Source: Mycobacterium marseillense (GTDB lineage Bacteria > Actinomycetota > Actinomycetes > Mycobacteriales > Mycobacteriaceae). Taken from it: a stretch of 64,000 nt of DNA. The DNA lies in NCBI RefSeq assembly GCF_010731675.1, contig NZ_AP022584.1:1860001-1924000 (forward strand), in the 5' to 3' direction. Positions 16,030 to 24,504 of this stretch are shown here, in pieces. The notes beneath the pieces were generated by a model. The model worked only from the letters and a program-made list of their open reading frames with translations. It had not been told where the DNA came from and did no database searches. Each line of letters opens with the position of its first letter. Positions within the stretch are counted from its first letter, which is position 1. The position numbers and the translations under genes were made by a program.

Positions 16030-16304
16030 CCCAGGTGCCTTCGGCGCTCATCCTTCGATGCCAGGTCCAGATCGTCTGCCACGGTCCGAACACCTCGGGC
16101 ACGTCTCGCCAGGCGATCCCACACCGGTACCGGTAAATAATGCCTTCGACCATCGAGCGAGCATCCTGAAAGGGCCTGCCCCGCTTACCTGTCCGGGCCG
16201 GAAGCAAATCTTCGATCAACGACCACTGAGCATCAGTGAGCAACTGAAACCGCGACATAGCTCAAGCCTCAGGCACAACACCCCAAAACTTTGTCAGACA
16301 CGCC
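15368..16304 (-). mobile_element. IS5-family (IS427 group) insertion sequence, 937 bp
   Basis: Ends are inverted repeats GGCGTGTCTGACAAA (15368-15382) and TTTGTCAGACACGCC (16290-16304), flanked on both sides by CTAG (15364-15367 and 16305-16308). It contains two overlapping transposase frames on the minus strand. The perfect target duplication and the restored host frame show a recent insertion. CTAR targets are typical of the IS427 group. Confidence 0.93.
15863..16258 (-). CDS. IS5/IS427-type transposase, first frame
   Basis: Starts at ATG 16258, 46 bp inside the IS end. It carries the N-terminal DUF4096-type segment of IS427 transposases (LTDAQWSLIEDLLPARTGKR, RYRCGIAWRDVPEVFGPWQT) and the first catalytic Asp in VDSTIARAHQHA. 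Relative to this frame the second one is +1 (or -2), with six consecutive G (15903-15908) as a likely shift site. Confidence 0.88.
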   Translation of the reverse strand: MSRFQLLTDAQWSLIEDLLPARTGKRGRPFQDARSMVEGIIYRYRCGIAWRDVPEVFGPWQTIWTWHRRMSAEGTWDVVLARLLAAAEAAGLIDWAVAVDSTIARAHQHATNITRDTGGWVELHESGHRAA

Positions 16305-17194
16305 CTAGTCAAAAGTCGGGGTGGGCATGCGGCCCGGGATTGGAAGGCATTCGAACCACTGATCGGCCACGCCCGCTCCGGTGCCTCGCGACGTCAGGCA
16401 GGCCGGCTCGGCGGGTTCAAACCCGCCGACATCGCCGATCTTCTCGAAGACGCTGACAAAGCCGAGGGTGGGGAGATCCTCGACCGAGTCCGCAGCGACC
16501 CGGAATTGGAAGCCGACGTGTTCGAAGAACTCGACCCTGACAAGGCCAGCCGATTGCTCAATGACATGGCCGATGACGAGGTCGCCGCACTAATGGGCCG
16601 GATGCGCGCCGACGACGCCGCCGACGCGATCGCAGACCTGCGTCAATCGCGGCGCAGGCGCGTGCTGGAGCTCATGCCGGGCCCGCAGCGCACGAAAGTG
16701 ATCACCCTGATGGGCTTTAACCCCGACAGCGCCGGCGGCCTGATGAATGTCGACTTCGTCTCCTGCGCCGCAAGCACCACCGCGGGCATGGCGCTGGCAC
16801 TGATCGCGGGCGCCACAACGATACAGCCCGAGGCATTGGTCAAGATGCATGTCCTTGATGAAGACAACCGCCTGGCTGGTGTCGTGTCGGTGATCGACCT
16901 GCTGCAAGCCGAACCCGGTCAAACCGTTGAAGCACTGATGGATTGCGACCCAATTCGAATCGGGGCCGAAGCCGATCTGACCGACGTCGCCCTATTGATG
17001 GCCGACTTCAACCTCTACTCCATCCCCGTCGTCGACGGCCAGGACCGCGTGCTCGGGGTTGTCACCGTCGATGACGTGCTAGAAGCCACCATCCCCGAGG
17101 ATTGGCGGCGCCGCGAACCCGCCCCCCGCCCGGTCCGCGAAATCGCCCCACCGTATGACGATCGCGACGCGCCTGCACCGGAGAGTGAGGCGCC

Positions 17195-18871
17195 GTGACC
17201 TCCGGCGAGGAGGCCACCGGCCACGCAGCAGCGACTCACCGATCCGAGTCGCCACCACCGAAGCGCACCGCGGTGCTTGACTCGGCTCACCTCGGTGATA
17301 TTGAGGGCGCCTTTGGGCGCATTAACGTCGGTGAAACCGACCATCCCCGCACGTTCAAGACGCGGCTACTGACGCTGCTGGCCATCGTCGGCCCCGGAAT
17401 CATTGTGATGGTCGGTGATAACGATGCCGGCGGGGTTGCCACCTACACCCAAGCTGGCCAAAACTACGGCTACTCCCTGCTGTGGGTGCTACTCCTGCTC
17501 ATCCCGGTGCTCATCGTCAACCAAGAGATGGTGGTCCGGCTCGGCGCGGTTACCGGTGTCGGACATGCCCGCTTGATCAACGAACGCTTCGGCCGCGGCT
17601 GGGGCTGGTTCTCCGTCGGTGACCTGTTCCTGCTCAACTTCCTCACGATCGTCACCGAGTTCATCGGCATCACTTTGGCCGCCACCTACATCGGTATCTC
17701 CAAATATATTGTCGTTCCGGTCTCAGCGCTCACGCTCATCGCGATCATGGCCAGCGGCAGCTTTCGCCGTTGGGAGCGGGCCATGTTCGTCTTCATTGCC
17801 ATCACTTTGGCGCAGATCCCAATCCTGCTTATGGCGCACCCACAGTGGGCCCAGGCCGCCAAGTCATTTGTGGTGCCAAACATCTCCGGTGGCGTGACCT
17901 CGGATGCGGTGCTTTTGATCATTGCCATCGTCGGCACCACCGTGGCGCCTTGGCAGCTGTTTTTTCAGCAGTCCAACGTCGTCGATAAGCGCATTACGCC
18001 TCGATTTATGGGCTACGAGCGCGCCGACACCGTGTTGGGGGCCTTCATCGTGGTTGCCGGCGCCACCGCACTGGTCATGATCGGCGACTGGGCGGCGCGC
18101 TCCACTGGCACAGCCGGTGGTTTCACCGACGCCGGCGCCATCTCGCATCTGCTGGGCCAACACAATTCGACGCTGGGCTGGTTGTTCGCGATCGTGCTGA
18201 TGGACGCCTCGATCCTCGGCGCCGCCGCAGTGACCCTGGCCACCAGCTACGCCTTTGGCGACGTATTCGGCCTGAAACACTCGCTGCACCGAGGGTTCGC
18301 CGATGCGAAACCTTTCTACCTTTCCTACAGCGCAATGGTGGCGTTTGCGGCGGCGATCGTGCTGATTCCTGGCGCCCCCCTCGGGTTGATCACCACCGCC
18401 GTGCAGGCCCTCGCTGGCTTGCTGTTGCCCAGCGCCAGCGTGTTCCTCCTGCTGCTGTGCAACGACCGGGAAGTATTGGGCCCCTGGGTAAACCGGCCCT
18501 GGCTCAACTGGATTGCCGGCCTAATCGTCGGCGTCCTGCTGCTGCTGTCGGGAATCCTGATGGCGACTACCTTGTTCCCCGGCCTCGACGTGATCGTTGT
18601 CGCCGGCTACCTGGCACTGACATTGGTCATACTCGCCGCAGCCACGGTACCGACACTTCGTTGGATGGGTCGCCGCCAGCCCTCACCACCGGCGGCATCA
18701 AGCCCGGCGCGGCCCCTTGACCGCAATAGCTGGCGAATGCCACCACTGACCTTGTTAGAGCCCGTGACCTGGTCGCCAGGGACCCGTCTAGGCATGATTG
18801 CGCTGCGCGGCTACCTCGTCGTCGGCGCCGTCCTGCTCATCGTCAAGGCTGTCCAGCTCAGCGGCCGATGA
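17195..18871 (+). CDS. NRAMP-related divalent cation transporter (copy 2)
   Basis: 558 residues from GTG 17195, which overlaps the stop of the MgtE_N/CBS gene by four bases, so translation of the two is coupled. It is highly similar to copy 1 through all about 11 helices and in the soluble N-terminus (AVLDSAHLGDIEGAFGRINV). Helix 1 again reads PGIIVMVGDNDAGGVATY, and helix 6 reads TVAPWQLFFQQS in place of the AxMPH motif. These changes remove the methionine used by Mn2+/Fe2+ NRAMPs and agree with an Mg2+-type NRAMP-related transporter. Since the IS lies upstream in the partner gene, coupling and operon transcription are probably disturbed here. Confidence 0.87.
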   Translation: MTSGEEATGHAAATHRSESPPPKRTAVLDSAHLGDIEGAFGRINVGETDHPRTFKTRLLTLLAIVGPGIIVMVGDNDAGGVATYTQAGQNYGYSLLWVLLLLIPVLIVNQEMVVRLGAVTGVGHARLINERFGRGWGWFSVGDLFLLNFLTIVTEFIGITLAATYIGISKYIVVPVSALTLIAIMASGSFRRWERAMFVFIAITLAQIPILLMAHPQWAQAAKSFVVPNISGGVTSDAVLLIIAIVGTTVAPWQLFFQQSNVVDKRITPRFMGYERADTVLGAFIVVAGATALVMIGDWAARSTGTAGGFTDAGAISHLLGQHNSTLGWLFAIVLMDASILGAAAVTLATSYAFGDVFGLKHSLHRGFADAKPFYLSYSAMVAFAAAIVLIPGAPLGLITTAVQALAGLLLPSASVFLLLLCNDREVLGPWVNRPWLNWIAGLIVGVLLLLSGILMATTLFPGLDVIVVAGYLALTLVILAAATVPTLRWMGRRQPSPPAASSPARPLDRNSWRMPPLTLLEPVTWSPGTRLGMIALRGYLVVGAVLLIVKAVQLSGR

Positions 18872-18898
18872 ATTTGGGCCAATCCGAAAGGTCACCAA

Positions 18899-19183
18899 AT
18901 GAGCACGCCACGCAACGGGCGATTCGCCGCGGAAGCCAACTACCTACCGCACTACAACGACATCCAGCAGATCACCGGAACTGCCATCCTCGCCACCATT
19001 GCAGTCGCCCTGGCAGTGGCATTCATCATCATCCAACGTCGACGACGCCGCGCGCGCACCAAACAAAGCCATGTCGGTGGCCCCCAACGCTCCCGCGTCT
19101 CAAGACCTTCTAATATTTGTCGCTGGCGAATGATACCGACCTCTCGGCACATGTGGCCGGCAATTTCTTCGGCGCGGCGGTGA
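18899..19183 (+). CDS. Small single-helix membrane protein
   Basis: ATG 18899 (AAAGGTC upstream) lies 28 bp after the second NRAMP gene. Up to 94 residues; residues 25-47 form a membrane helix (ITGTAILATIAVALAVAFII) followed by a strongly basic stretch QRRRRRARTK. The C-terminal third after about 19100 has no protein-like pattern and may come from fused transposon debris, so the original gene could have ended differently. Likely part of the transporter operon; function unknown. Confidence 0.5.
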   Translation: MSTPRNGRFAAEANYLPHYNDIQQITGTAILATIAVALAVAFIIIQRRRRRARTKQSHVGGPQRSRVSRPSNICRWRMIPTSRHMWPAISSARR

Positions 19184-19329
19184 CATCGCACAGCCCGCAA
19201 TACCGTCCGGGTATCCCAGCCGGGGGCATGGACCAATGGGGGACGGACAATGCCGCACCACCGGTAGAGCGCGGGACTCCCAGTAGCGGCCCAGCGCTGC
19301 GCTGACACCCACCCACTATTGCCTCGTGT

Positions 19330-19425
19330 CGACATGCCCGAAGCCGTCGGTTGCCGGTCGGGGTGATCCGGCCGTTGAAGGTGATGGCAAACGCTTCGAG
19401 TGCGGGTTTCCACCTCATTCCCATC
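19330..19425 (-). pseudogene. IS256-family transposase remnant (extreme C-terminus)
   Basis: Minus strand reads MRWKPALEAFAITFNGRITP, the end of an IS256 transposase (RWKPALNAFAITFxGR). Only about 30 residues are recognisable. It is the third IS256 piece in the window and ends the transporter cluster. Confidence 0.6.
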
Positions 19426-19479
19426 GCGCCTTGCCAGCTCTTGAATGTTCAACGGGCAGTTGTGACTTCGCCTCATAGG

Positions 19480-19836
19480 GCGTGTCGTTGGATGAGAAGG
19501 CTATCGGCCTTCCGGAGTCTGAAGTTCACGGACCTCACAGTCCAGAAGGAACGGCAAGGACCGTGTGTGACGGTACGACATCGTTGTTTGGTTGCCATGT
19601 GTACGGGTTGAGCGTGTCGAGCGGCGCGCGGCGAGGTCTGGGTGGTGCACGTGGTCACGGCTGGCGAAAGGGCAGCGGCCTGCCCCGGGTGCGGGGTGCT
19701 CCTCCTCGGTCAAAAGTGGGTGATGACCTCGCCGAAGGACATGCCCTACGGGGCAAGATCGCATCCGAACCGCTCCTCGCGGAACTCCCGGTCGTACTTT
19801 TTCAGTTTCTCTGGCGTCGCTACCCCTCATAACTGA
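19480..19836 (+). pseudogene. ISL3-family transposase remnant (N-terminal zinc-finger part)
   Basis: Plus strand gives, in more than one frame, LFGCHVYGLSV and then VVHVVTAGERAAACPGCGVL followed by KDMPYGARSHPNR. This matches the N-terminus of ISL3 transposases, which has a CxxC pair and a PRDLPYG sequence. A frame break near 19620 and the missing catalytic part mark it as a remnant. It overlaps the end of the QcrB-like gene by a few bases. Confidence 0.6.
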
Positions 19837-21515
19837 TGCCTCCGCGGCCTCGGAGGAATCTCGGCTTTCTGGCTGTCGTCTCTAATCGCTTGCCCGTCGC
19901 CTGAACCAGTGATTGTCTGGCGTTGCCGCAGCGCAGTCATCGCGTGCCGTTCACCGGATCGCGCGGCGCGGGCGAGTGCGTCGCTTTCCTCGGCCGGATC
20001 TGGCCGCAGGAAACTGCCCGTGCCGGGGGCGCCGCTGGCGCCGAGCTTGTTCATCCGCTTGGGTACTGCCGCGCCCTGATATTCCAATGGAATTGGGTGA
20101 CCGTCTTCGTCGACGTCTCCTAGCGGTTGATGTATTTCTATGTAGGCGCCGTGCGGAAGGCGATTAATGATGCCGGTCTCGACGCCATGCTGAAGCACCG
20201 CGCGGTCGCTGCGCTGGAGTCCGACGCACCACCGGTAGGTGATGTAGTAAATGATCGGTGGCAGCACCACCATCCCGATGCGACCTATCCAGGTCGTGGC
20301 GTTCAGCGAGACTTCAAACTTGTAGGCCAAGATGTCGTTCATTCCGCTGAAGGTCAGCACCAGGTAGAAGGCGATCGCCATCGCCCCTATGGCGGTGCGC
20401 ACCGGCGCGTCGCGCGGCCGCTGCAGCAGGTTGTGGTGGGCGTTGTCGCCGGTCATCTTGTTCTCGATGAGCGGATAACTCGTCAACAGGACGAATACCA
20501 CTCCCATGAGCAGCGCCACCCAGAACGCCGCGGGCACGGTGTGGCCCCACACGTACAGTTCCCACGCCGGCCAAAGGCGAGCCAGCCCCTCGGTCCACAT
20601 CAAATAGAAATCGGGTTGGGAACCGGCCGACACCTGCGACGGCTTGTAGGGACCGAGATTCCAGATCGGGTTGATCTGCAACAGCCCACCCATCAGACCC
20701 AAGATGGCGACCGTCATCGCGAAAAACGCGCCGGACTTGACCGCGAACACCGGCATGACCCGCACACCCACCACGTTGTTCTCGGTGCGGCCGGGACCGG
20801 GAAACTGGGTGTGTTTCTGAAACCACACCAACGCCACATGCACGCCGATGAGTGCCGCGAAGATCGCCGGGAGAATCAGGACATGGATGGCGTACATGCG
20901 CGAAACGATGATGTCGCCGGGAAAGTCGCCACCGAATAGCGCCCAGTGCAGCCACGTGCCGATTACCGGGACGCTCATCGTGATCGATGACAACGCGATG
21001 CGCAGCCCGGTGCCCGACAGCAGATCATCGGGTAGCGAATAGCCGAAGTAGCCCTCGAACATGGCCAGAATCAGCAGCAGGGCGCCGATCATCCAGTTGG
21101 CTTCCCGGGGCCGCCGAAACGCCCCGGTGAAAAAGACTCGGGCCAGATGCACCATGATCGCCGCGGCGAACATCAACGCCGCCCAATGGTGGACCTGGCG
21201 GATGAACAACCCGCCGCGCACTTCGAAACTGATATCCAGCGTCGACTGGTAGGCCTTCGACATCGCCACGCCGCGCAGCGGTTGATAGACGCCGTTGTAG
21301 GTGACCTCGGTCATCGACGGGTCAAAGAACAGGGTCAGATACACCCCGGTGATCACCAGCACGATGAAGCTGTACAGGGCCACCTCGCCCAGCAGAAACG
21401 ACCAATGGGTGGGGAACACTTTATTGAGCTGACGCCGTAGAGCCGCCGAGGGGTGATACCGCGAATCAAGCGCGCCGCCCTGATCAACGAGCACGTCATC
21501 GAATTTTGGGCTCAT
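19827..21515 (-). CDS. QcrB-like cytochrome b subunit, orphan copy
   Basis: 562 residues, matching mycobacterial QcrB (cytochrome b of the bc1-aa3 supercomplex) along its whole length. Membrane core with heme-ligand histidines in [20 protein letters not shown] and [14 protein letters not shown]. The quinol-site region is [20 protein letters not shown] and the C-terminal extension is [20 protein letters not shown]. The usual partners qcrC and qcrA are not next to it, so this is an extra copy outside the qcrCAB operon. The start codon ATG 21515 has no good ribosome site but overlaps the stop of a small upstream frame (ATGA), suggesting coupling. Whether it joins the supercomplex is unknown. Confidence 0.9.
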   Translation of the reverse strand: MSPKFDDVLVDQGGALDSRYHPSAALRRQLNKVFPTHWSFLLGEVALYSFIVLVITGVYLTLFFDPSMTEVTYNGVYQPLRGVAMSKAYQSTLDISFEVRGGLFIRQVHHWAALMFAAAIMVHLARVFFTGAFRRPREANWMIGALLLILAMFEGYFGYSLPDDLLSGTGLRIALSSITMSVPVIGTWLHWALFGGDFPGDIIVSRMYAIHVLILPAIFAALIGVHVALVWFQKHTQFPGPGRTENNVVGVRVMPVFAVKSGAFFAMTVAILGLMGGLLQINPIWNLGPYKPSQVSAGSQPDFYLMWTEGLARLWPAWELYVWGHTVPAAFWVALLMGVVFVLLTSYPLIENKMTGDNAHHNLLQRPRDAPVRTAIGAMAIAFYLVLTFSGMNDILAYKFEVSLNATTWIGRIGMVVLPPIIYYITYRWCVGLQRSDRAVLQHGVETGIINRLPHGAYIEIHQPLGDVDEDGHPIPLEYQGAAVPKRMNKLGASGAPGTGSFLRPDPAEESDALARAARSGERHAMTALRQRQTITGSGDGQAIRDDSQKAEIPPRPRRHQL

Positions 21516-21676
21516 CGGCTACACAGATGCCGCGAAAGTCGGCAGTGGACGCATCGCTTCACGGCGAAAGTGTTTACCATTTCTGGGGCCGTTAAACGCG
21601 TAGCGCGATCCCCCAATGGCTGCCCCGGGCGGCGAACCCGCAGCAGTGGGCCATAGTCACAATAGTCGTGGGTCAT
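21512..21676 (-). CDS. Small Cys-containing ORF overlapping the QcrB-like gene
   Basis: ATG 21676 follows GGGGGGTG by ten bases. 54 residues beginning [16 protein letters not shown] and ending [13 protein letters not shown]; four cysteines, three in a CxxC-x6-C cluster. The stop overlaps the QcrB-like start as ATGA, and that start lacks its own ribosome site, so reading this frame would be needed for translation of QcrB. Coding status is an inference from these two facts. Confidence 0.35.
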   Translation of the reverse strand: MTHDYCDYGPLLRVRRPGQPLGDRATRLTAPEMVNTFAVKRCVHCRLSRHLCSR

Positions 21677-22068
21677 TCGCGGCACACCCCCCATGCTTTG
21701 AGGCGCGTGCATACTGCTTACCTACGGCGAAGCACCACGGCAAGCAGGGTCGACTGTTCGGGTCGACTGTTCGCGTCATCAGTATCGCGGCTCCGCGCCA
21801 CCGCGTCGTGGATATCTGGCCCGCGGATGTCACGCGGTTAAGTCCCTTCAAAAGTGCTCACTCGCAGCAACATCGCTGTCAGTAGCAGCGCTAAACTCCG
21901 TGACCGCTTTCAAATTTCGTGTCATGAGGGGAACCCAGCAATTGCCCACGCGCAGTAGCCCGTTCTTCACTTTGCGACTGCGGCTGGGCGCCAGCGATAC
22001 CACCTGGCTCGCGCCCATCGACCCGGAAGCGTTCCGGGCGTGAATGGTAACTGTTACGATCGGGCACC
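21677..22068. other. Intergenic stretch with a 13-bp tandem repeat
   Basis: No gene recognised. GGTCGACTGTTCG occurs twice in tandem (21748-21760 and 21761-21773). Presumably holds the promoter of the QcrB-like gene and that of the small membrane protein at 22069. Confidence 0.5.
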
Positions 22069-22419
22069 GTGGCCCGCTACGAATCTCCGAATAACGGTGG
22101 CGATGACCAGATTAGCTATACAAATCTCGGCCAGAGTCTAAACCAGCCGCGCCTCACCCCTTGGTATCGCAGGCGCGTGGTGTTGTTAGGAGCGGTCCTC
22201 GCGATCCTCATCGCCCTGATCACCTGGGGCATCGTCGCGCTGTTCACAGGCAGCCAGGGCGGCAGCCCCTCCATAACGACAACTACGACAACGACCGCGC
22301 CAGCCACCAGCACGTCGGGCGGCTTTCGGCTGCCGTCACTGCCATCGGAAATCACCCTCCCATCACTACCGTCGAAAATCACGCTGCCATCGGAGATCAC
22401 GCTGCCGTCGCTGCCTTAG
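22069..22419 (+). CDS. Small membrane protein with LPSLPSEIT repeats
   Basis: 116 residues from GTG 22069. A polar N-terminus (SPNNGGDDQISYTNLGQS), one membrane helix (VVLLGAVLAILIALITWGIV), a Thr-rich linker, then a tail made of repeats of the type LPSLPSEIT/LPSKITLPSEIT. The basic stretch WYRRR before the helix favours a cytoplasmic N-terminus with the repeat tail outside. No family or function recognised. It stands alone between IS debris and the QcrB-like gene. Confidence 0.6.
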   Translation: MARYESPNNGGDDQISYTNLGQSLNQPRLTPWYRRRVVLLGAVLAILIALITWGIVALFTGSQGGSPSITTTTTTTAPATSTSGGFRLPSLPSEITLPSLPSKITLPSEITLPSLP

Positions 22420-22549
22420 CCTGAATCCACCGACGGGGCTGGTTGTTGAGCTGATGCCGCCTGGTCTGATCCTGATTTCGACGGACGGCGTGCTGTATCC
22501 GCTGGTCTGCCCGGCTTTCCTTGTTGCTCCGCTCCGGCCTTTTCGGCGA

Positions 22550-22900
22550 TCGTCAGGCGGTGAGCCGTGGTGGGCGCTGTCCGATCATGTTGCACCACAA
22601 CGTCAGCCATGCGTCAGCCCAGGGCCAATGGCTGAGCAGATGCAGAAGAGGTCGGGTCAGGCGGACCGGAACGTTGACGACCTTGTGGCGCAGTGTGGCG
22701 TCCCGCGCGGTGGAGTTGCGGTTGATCCCAGCTTGCGGCAACGCGCGGCAGGTTGTGGGCGAAGGCAGCGGATCGGATCCTGTTGGCGCCGAACGCTCCA
22801 AGGGCGTCTGCGCCAGTGGTCCGTCGATCAGGTCGGCGAACACACGCAACTTCGCGCGTTAGGTCGGCCGCCGAACCTCCTATCATTGGACCTCCTGGGA
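22550..22900 (-). pseudogene. IS1380-family transposase remnant (C-terminal end)
   Basis: Minus strand carries LGAFGANRIRSAAFAHNLPR in one frame. In the next it reads RNSTARDATLRHKVVNVPVR followed by LTRPLLHLLSHWPWADAW. This is the C-terminus of IS1380 transposases (NxxxxxFAxNLxRAAG...ATLRxxLVxVPARLxxxxxxxLRLPxxWPW). A frame break lies between the two. No intact ends seen. Confidence 0.6.
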
Positions 22901-23195
22901 CGCGTTGTGTAGGAACGTGCCCATAGGCTTACGGGTCAAGTGCCCGGGTGCCCGACTCCCACTGCCGTGTGGTACCAGCATGTTCCATGCACCTGGCTGG
23001 AACCGTGCCGAACGCGTTGTTGAGCCGACGAGAAGCCAGCACACTGCCGTTCTCTGGTGGTCGTTCAGGCTGCGCGGTGTAAACGTTTCGCGTCGCGCGA
23101 GCTTGTTCAAGACAGATGCAAGGTGTCGTCAGCGGCTTCCGGCGGACCATGTTGGTGTCGCGGCTTCGCTTCGGACACCCGTTTGCTCGCTGCGG
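22901..23195. other. Intergenic stretch, nothing recognised
   Basis: Between the IS1380 remnant and the end of the CDF gene. Short open frames on both strands show no known pattern. Confidence 0.4.
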
Positions 23196-24149
23196 TCAGA
23201 AGCCGGCGGGTTGTTCGACGTGGCCGGCAGGCTCGACCTCGATTGTGGAATGGGTTACCCCGTAGCGTTCGGCAAGGAGTTGGCGGCTTGAGTCCAGCAC
23301 GGCGTGCCAGTTGGCCCCATCGCTTATCACCACGTGTGCGGTTGCGGCCTCCATGCCGCTGGTGACCGTCCAGATGTGCAGGTCGTGGACCTCACGGACA
23401 CCGGGAATTGCGGTCAGGTCACGGGCGGCGCCGTTGACATCGACTCCCGGGGGTGCGACCTCCATGATGATTCGCAGCGCCTGACGCATGAGTTGCCAGG
23501 TGCGCGGCAGGATGAACAGGCCGATAGCCGCAGCGACAATGGCGTCGATATATCGAAATCCAGTGATTGCTATCACGATGGCCCCGACGATGACGCCGAT
23601 CGAACCGAGCATATCGGAGAGCACCTCCAGGTAGGCCCCCTTGACATTCAGGCTCTCCTTGGCGCCTGCGGTGAGCAGCCGAAAGGAAATGATGTTGACC
23701 GCCAGCCCGACCGTGGCCACGATCAACATCGGCACACCCAGTACCTCTGGCGGCGCGAGGAAGCGCCGCACCGCCTCATAGAGGACGTAAAAAGCGACGC
23801 CAAATAGCAACAGCCCATTGATTACTGCGGCCAGCACCTCCAACCGGTATGTGCCATAGGTGCGCTGGTCTGCGGCCGGCCGCTTTGCCATATAGATCGC
23901 GGACAAGGCGAGCCCGAGTCCGAGCACATCGGTACCCATATGGGCAGCGTCACTGATCAGCGCCAGGGACCCGGTGACAATACCGCCGATGACCTCCACG
24001 ATGGCATAGGTGGCGGTCAACGCGAATGCGATCATCAACGGCTTCTGATGGCGTTCACCGGCGCTGCCGATGCGCAGCCCGTGCCCGTCACCATCGGGCC
24101 GGCTCGGAGTGGGCTCCATAGTGTTATCGCGCTTGCTGGATGAGCTCAT
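23196..24149 (-). CDS. Cation diffusion facilitator (CDF/CzcD type) efflux protein
   Basis: 317 residues from ATG 24149 (GCGGGAGAC upstream). Six membrane helices; the transport site pairs are in SLALISDAAHMGTDVLGLGL (helix 2) and YLEVLSDMLGS (helix 5). A cytosolic domain follows with the CDF dimer signature VREVHDLHIWTVTSGMEA. These proteins export Zn2+, Cd2+, Fe2+ or similar ions by proton exchange. It resembles Rv2025c of M. tuberculosis. Upstream lies a ten-base palindrome TTTAGCTAAA (24166-24175), a possible operator for a metal sensor. Metal specificity cannot be told from sequence alone. Confidence 0.9.
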   Translation of the reverse strand: MSSSSKRDNTMEPTPSRPDGDGHGLRIGSAGERHQKPLMIAFALTATYAIVEVIGGIVTGSLALISDAAHMGTDVLGLGLALSAIYMAKRPAADQRTYGTYRLEVLAAVINGLLLFGVAFYVLYEAVRRFLAPPEVLGVPMLIVATVGLAVNIISFRLLTAGAKESLNVKGAYLEVLSDMLGSIGVIVGAIVIAITGFRYIDAIVAAAIGLFILPRTWQLMRQALRIIMEVAPPGVDVNGAARDLTAIPGVREVHDLHIWTVTSGMEAATAHVVISDGANWHAVLDSSRQLLAERYGVTHSTIEVEPAGHVEQPAGF

Positions 24150-24165
24150 CTGGATGTCTCCCGCG

Positions 24166-24175
24166 TTTAGCTAAA
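24166..24175. promoter_or_regulatory. Palindrome TTTAGCTAAA upstream of the CDF gene
   Basis: A perfect ten-base palindrome 17 bases upstream of the CDF start codon, in AT-rich sequence. It may be an operator. A similar core (TTAGCTAA) occurs upstream of the CAR gene at 47568-47575. Confidence 0.3.
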
Positions 24176-24504
24176 TGACCACTACATATTTCACGCTAGC
24201 GAACTGAGGGTCGTCGCCGTCGTCATCTCGGCAAAGTTCACCCGCCATACTGCCAGCAGCAGGCGTAGAAAGCAGGTGGGGCCAAGGCGGGTGAGCGCCA
24301 GCCCGGTGCGCTTCGCGCCACACGGCAAGCGAATTCCGGAAATAGCCGACCGGACAGCCGCTTGATACCAGTAAAGAAAGTTCTCACGGGCCAGGTCACA
24401 GGTGGTCGGTGGTGGGCTTGGTCGGTGTTGGGGCCGTGGTCGTGCGGGGCGGCGGACGGGAGCGCCAGCGGACGGTAGCCGCCCCGCTGGGCGGCTGGTT
24501 CGGG
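24176..24504. other. Left flank of the integrated element, attL expected here
   Basis: About 330 bp between the CDF promoter and the end of the creatininase gene. If the element inserted once into the 13E12 gene, this stretch should contain the missing 3' part of that gene on the minus strand. I translated it and did not find the HNH tail (no NLxxxCRxHHxxKTxW). It holds open but unrecognised sequence; attL cannot be placed. Confidence 0.4.

Larger units (their letters stand above)
14917..17198 (+). pseudogene. PRC-barrel/MgtE_N/CBS protein gene (copy 2), interrupted by an IS element
   Basis: The gene starts at GTG 14917 (AGAAAGG upstream) and is cut at 15367 by the IS at 15368-16304. Removing the IS and one copy of the CTAG duplication joins codon CTA (15364) to GTC and gives one open frame of 446 codons to TGA 17198. 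Order of domains: PRC barrel (about 15-150, ADEYPLVSGIVAVVGRRRVF), MgtE_N helical repeats (about 185-280, RLLNDMADDEVAALMGRM), two CBS motifs (about 285-415, VLDEDNRLAGVVSVIDLL and VLGVVTVDDVLEATIP). It has no membrane channel domain. The stop overlaps the start of the NRAMP gene (GTGA at 17195-17198). The 3' part could still be made from an internal start such as TTG 16506. Confidence 0.9.

Noticed and set aside
21748..21773. Two tandem copies of GGTCGACTGTTCG considered as a CRISPR or iteron start
   Set aside because: Only two copies with no spacer, no third unit and no cas or replication gene nearby.
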